Assembly (NCBI RefSeq): GCF_044377035.1
Contig: NZ_JBILJW010000006.1
Span: 92,064 to 156,063, forward strand
From: Silanimonas sp044377035
Lineage (GTDB): Bacteria; Pseudomonadota; Gammaproteobacteria; Xanthomonadales; Xanthomonadaceae
Direction: 5' to 3'
Length of the DNA stretch: 64,000 nucleotides
The translations under genes and the position numbers were made by a program. The notes beneath the pieces are model-generated. The model was not told where the DNA came from and made no database searches. It was given only the letters and a program-made list of their open reading frames with translations. How positions within the stretch are numbered: the stretch's first letter is position 1; every line of letters starts with the position of its first letter. This document shows, in pieces, positions 61,491-64,000 of the stretch.

Positions 61491-61961
61491 ATGAATCTGA
61501 TCGTCCTCGCCACCGTCATCTACGTTCTCGTCGCCGTCGCGATGGTCGTGCTGATCCTCATGCAGCGCGGTGCCGGCGCCCAGGCGGGCAGTGGCTTCGG
61601 AGCCGGTGCCTCGGCAACCGTGTTCGGCGCCTCGGGTTCGGCCAACTTCCTGTCGAGCACCACCAAGTGGTTGGCCGTGGTGTTCTTCGCGATGAGCCTC
61701 GGTATGGCGTGGTACGCCAGCAAGCATGGCGGTCGCCTGATGCCGTCGGACACGGACGACGTCGGCCTGATGTCGGAAGCGGCTCCGGCCGCCGACGCGG
61801 CGGCCCCGGCCCCGGTCTCGACGGATGCTCCGGCGGCCGAGGCCCCGGTGGCTCCGGCGCCGGAAGCGGCTGCGCCCGCCGCGGCTGACGTGGCGGCACC
61901 GGCCGCGGAAACCGCGACGCCGGCGGCAGAAAATCCGCCGGAAGGCGAGTCAGGCGGCTGA
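61491..61961 (+). CDS. secG: Preprotein translocase subunit SecG with a long acidic Ala/Pro tail
   Basis: A 156-aa SecYEG accessory subunit with two membrane helices (residues 2-22 and 52-72). LMQRGAGAQAGSGFGAGASATVFGASGSANFLSSTTKWLA is the hallmark loop. From about residue 90 to the end the sequence is Ala/Pro/Glu-rich and of low complexity; E. coli SecG has about 110 aa, so the tail is an extension. Co-transcribed with tpiA, upstream of tRNA-Leu. Confidence 0.95.
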   Translation: MNLIVLATVIYVLVAVAMVVLILMQRGAGAQAGSGFGAGASATVFGASGSANFLSSTTKWLAVVFFAMSLGMAWYASKHGGRLMPSDTDDVGLMSEAAPAADAAAPAPVSTDAPAAEAPVAPAPEAAAPAAADVAAPAAETATPAAENPPEGESGG

Positions 61962-61969
61962 TGGCCTGA

Positions 61970-61975
61970 TATAAT
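61970..61975 (+). promoter_or_regulatory. -10 element of the tRNA-Leu promoter
   Basis: A consensus TATAAT just after the secG stop, 38 nt before the mature tRNA. The upstream -35 is poorly matched. Position and perfect hexamer support a dedicated tRNA promoter. Confidence 0.6.
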
Positions 61976-62013
61976 CTCGTTGCTCCGCGAGCCGTACGGA
62001 GTATGCATTACAA

Positions 62014-62098
62014 GCCCAGATGGCGGAATTGGTAGACGCACTACCTTGAGGTGGTAGCGACTTAGGTCGTGGGGGTTCGAGTCCCCCTTTGGGCACCA
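62014..62098 (+). tRNA. tRNA-Leu (GAG)
   Basis: An 85-nt tRNA with a class II long variable arm. The acceptor GCCCAGA pairs with TTTGGGC (one G-U), the anticodon stem CTACC/GGTAG flanks the loop TTGAGGT with anticodon GAG (62048-62050), and GGGGGTTCGAGTCCCCC forms the T arm. The discriminator A is followed by an encoded CCA (62096-62098). It reads CUC and CUU leucine codons, CUC being frequent in this GC-rich genome. It lies between secG and nuoA. Confidence 0.97.
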
Positions 62099-62117
62099 AA
62101 CAATCGAAGTCTTGTAT

Positions 62118-62168
62118 CGCGCCCCAGCCCGGGGCGCGGTCGCAATGCGCCCCCGGGGCGCTAGCCGA
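62118..62168 (+). promoter_or_regulatory. Two tandem GC hairpins between tRNA-Leu and nuoA
   Basis: Hairpin 1: CGCGCCCC/GGGGCGCG (62118-62125/62131-62138), 5-nt loop. Hairpin 2: GCGCCCC/GGGGCGC (62147-62153/62155-62161) with a 1-nt centre, so in RNA it must open partly. Arms are nearly identical, so arm 1 can also pair with arm 4. The nuoA Shine-Dalgarno GAGGG (62165-62169) abuts hairpin 2. A terminator or attenuator role is inference. Confidence 0.45.
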
Positions 62169-62176
62169 GGGCCTGC

Positions 62177-62523
62177 ATGCTGGGCGAGTACCTGCCGATC
62201 CTGCTGTTCCTGATCGTCTCCACCGGCCTTGGTCTGGTGCTTCTCGTCGCCGGCTGGCTGCTCGGCCCCAAGCGTCCCGACGCAGAAAAGCTTTCGCCCT
62301 ACGAGTGCGGCTTCGAGGCCTTCGAGGACGCGCGCATGCCATTCGACGTGCGCTATTACCTCGTCGCGATCCTGTTCATCGTCTTCGATCTCGAAATCGC
62401 CTTCGTGTTTCCGTGGGCGCTCGTTTACCGCGACATCGGCGAGCCCGCGCTGTGGGCCATGGCCGGCTTCCTCGGCATCCTGGTGTTCGCTTTCATCTAC
62501 GAATGGAAGAAGGGGGCGCTCGA

Positions 62524-62533
<10 letters not shown>
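62177..62533 (+). CDS. nuoA: NADH-quinone oxidoreductase subunit A
   Basis: A 118-aa membrane subunit of complex I with three helices. LPILLFLIVSTGLGLVLL, KLSPYECGFEAFEDARMPFDVRYYLVAILFIVFDLEIAFVFPWAL is the highly conserved loop and second helix. GAGGG lies 8 nt before ATG 62177. It overlaps nuoB by 10 nt. Confidence 0.96.
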
Positions 62534-63078
<545 letters not shown>

Positions 63079-63120
63079 CGCGCGCGCCGCTGCAGAACGC
63101 AACGCACGCAGAATTCGACC

Positions 63121-63846
63121 ATGGCCGAAGCCAAGCCGCGTCTCGCCGAACGTCTCCGCGCCCGCTTCGGCGAGCGCGCCCTCGCCATTGTCGAAGCGCA
63201 TGGCGAAACCACGCTCGAAGTCGCGCCGTCCTGCTGCTTCGACGTCGCCCGGGCGCTGCGCGACGAGCCGGAATTCCACTTCGAGCAGGCTGTCGACGTC
63301 TCGGGCATCGACTTCCTTGGCTACGGTGAAGGCGAGTGGGAAACCACCGACGTCAGCAGCGAGGGCTTTTCGCGCGGCGTCGAGGGCGATGGCCCGGGGC
63401 GTTTCCGCTGGGAAAACCGCCCGCAGGGCGTGGGCCCGGCGAAGCGCTTCGCGTCGGTCGTGCACCTGCTGTCCATCCGCAACAATGATCGCCTGCGCCT
63501 GCGGACTTTCGCCACCGACAACGCGCTCCCGGTCGTTCCGTCGCTGGTCGAGTTGTGGCCCGGGCTGGACTGGTTTGAGCGCGAGGCTTTCGACCTCTAT
63601 GGCATCGTCTACGAAGGCCATCCGGACCTGCGCCGCATCCTCACCGACTACGGCTTCGTGGGCCATCCGTTCCGCAAGGACTTCCCGCTGATCGGCAACG
63701 TCGAAGTGCGCTACGACGCAGAGAAGCAGCGCGTCGTCTACGAGCCCGTGACCTCCGTCGAGCCGCGCGTCGGCGTCCCGAAAGTGGTCCGCGAAGACTC
63801 GCGTTGGCACCAGGCGGCGTCGGAAGCCGCGGCGAAGAAGGCCTGA
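63121..63846 (+). CDS. nuoC: NADH-quinone oxidoreductase subunit C
   Basis: A 241-aa subunit of the 30-kDa type. FASVVHLLSIRNNDRLRLRTFATDNALPVVPSLVELWPGLDWFEREAFDLYGIVYEGHPDLRRILTDYGFVGHPFRKDFPL contains the ExxDlyGi signature (EREAFDLYGI). It is separate from NuoD, not fused as in E. coli NuoCD. Confidence 0.96.
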   Translation: MAEAKPRLAERLRARFGERALAIVEAHGETTLEVAPSCCFDVARALRDEPEFHFEQAVDVSGIDFLGYGEGEWETTDVSSEGFSRGVEGDGPGRFRWENRPQGVGPAKRFASVVHLLSIRNNDRLRLRTFATDNALPVVPSLVELWPGLDWFEREAFDLYGIVYEGHPDLRRILTDYGFVGHPFRKDFPLIGNVEVRYDAEKQRVVYEPVTSVEPRVGVPKVVREDSRWHQAASEAAAKKA

Positions 63847-63849
63847 GCC

Positions 63850-64000
63850 ATGACCCCTGCCGCGATGAACCAAGAGATCCGCAACTACACGATGAACTTC
63901 GGGCCGCAGCATCCGGCGGCCCACGGCGTGCTCCGCCTCGTGCTCGAGATGGACGGCGAGACCGTCCGCCGCGCCGATCCGCACATCGGCCTCCTGCACC
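63850..64000 (+). CDS. nuoD: NADH-quinone oxidoreductase subunit D, N-terminal part (runs off the window)
   Basis: About 50 codons of the 49-kDa subunit are visible. NYTMNFGPQHPAAHGVLRLVLEMDGETVRRADPHIGLLH is the canonical N-terminal quinone-site region (the conserved HPAAHG motif). ATG 63850 follows nuoC by 3 nt; a second ATG 15 nt later is also possible. The rest of the operon lies beyond the window. Confidence 0.95.
   Translation, partial: MTPAAMNQEIRNYTMNFGPQHPAAHGVLRLVLEMDGETVRRADPHIGLLH

Noticed and set aside
62014..62098. tRNA-Leu considered as an integration (att) site of a mobile element
   Set aside because: No integrase gene and no repeat of the tRNA 3' end occurs nearby; nuoA follows as in normal synteny.

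Overview
The window is a very GC-rich, densely coded chromosome segment with no phage, insertion sequence, CRISPR array or plasmid signature. Gene content and order (asd-fimV-truA-trpFBA-accD, glmM, tpiA-secG-tRNA-Leu-nuoABCD, scoI-psd, minCDE, a type IV pilus-like response regulator, Bpt-type aminoacyl transferase) point to a gammaproteobacterium of the Xanthomonadales/Lysobacteraceae type. This placement is inferred from synteny and family content, not from a database search. The extreme GC content makes long open frames appear antisense to real genes; these were discarded.

Layout. 1-10,723: histidine degradation genes (hutI, hutF, later hutU) surround a homoserine dehydrogenase and a complete six-gene Mrp multisubunit cation/proton antiporter operon (mrpA/B fused, C, D, E, F, G). 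10,724-16,100: a pilus-type response regulator, a peroxiredoxin with a Lys/Ala/Pro repeat tail, a secreted cyclophilin, an SrkA-like kinase with a methyltransferase, and a PadR regulator translationally coupled to a membrane protein. 16,100-25,800: transporters (UMF1 MFS, Bcr/CflA MFS, Atm1-like ABC exporter, EamA), an M2 dipeptidyl carboxypeptidase, a YdcH/DUF465 protein, and a two-gene secreted EF-hand/DUF3011 unit. 25,800-31,990: a HEAGH putative metallopeptidase, minE-minD-minC preceded by an acetyltransferase gene in the same unit, a DesK/NarL-type two-component system and an SRPBCC membrane protein.

32,097-36,528: a GldA/GldF/GldG-like ABC operon ending in a lipoprotein. 36,541-40,373: an AlkA-like glycosylase, and on the other strand a compact four-gene run (SPFH protein, small membrane protein, Arc-like ribbon-helix-helix protein, VanY-like peptidase) behind a promoter with a perfect 8+1+8 palindrome. 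40,468-48,139: purT, a bpt/EEP/hypothetical operon, a Tat-exported Rossmann protein, scoI-psd and prmB. 48,159-61,961: aroC, asd, fimV, truA, trpF-trpB-trpA, accD, glmM, a 2OG-Fe(II) oxygenase, an SDR, tpiA and secG. 61,970-64,000: tRNA-Leu(GAG) and the start of the nuo (complex I) operon; nuoD runs off the window.

Many transcription units start with a recognisable -10 (TAnnnT) followed closely by a GCGCC/GCGGCC-type discriminator. At two of them the -10 sits only 6 nt before the ATG, which suggests leaderless mRNAs. Most annotations are secure from protein motifs. Starts using GTG/TTG, regulatory sites and all statements about new systems are inference and are marked as such.
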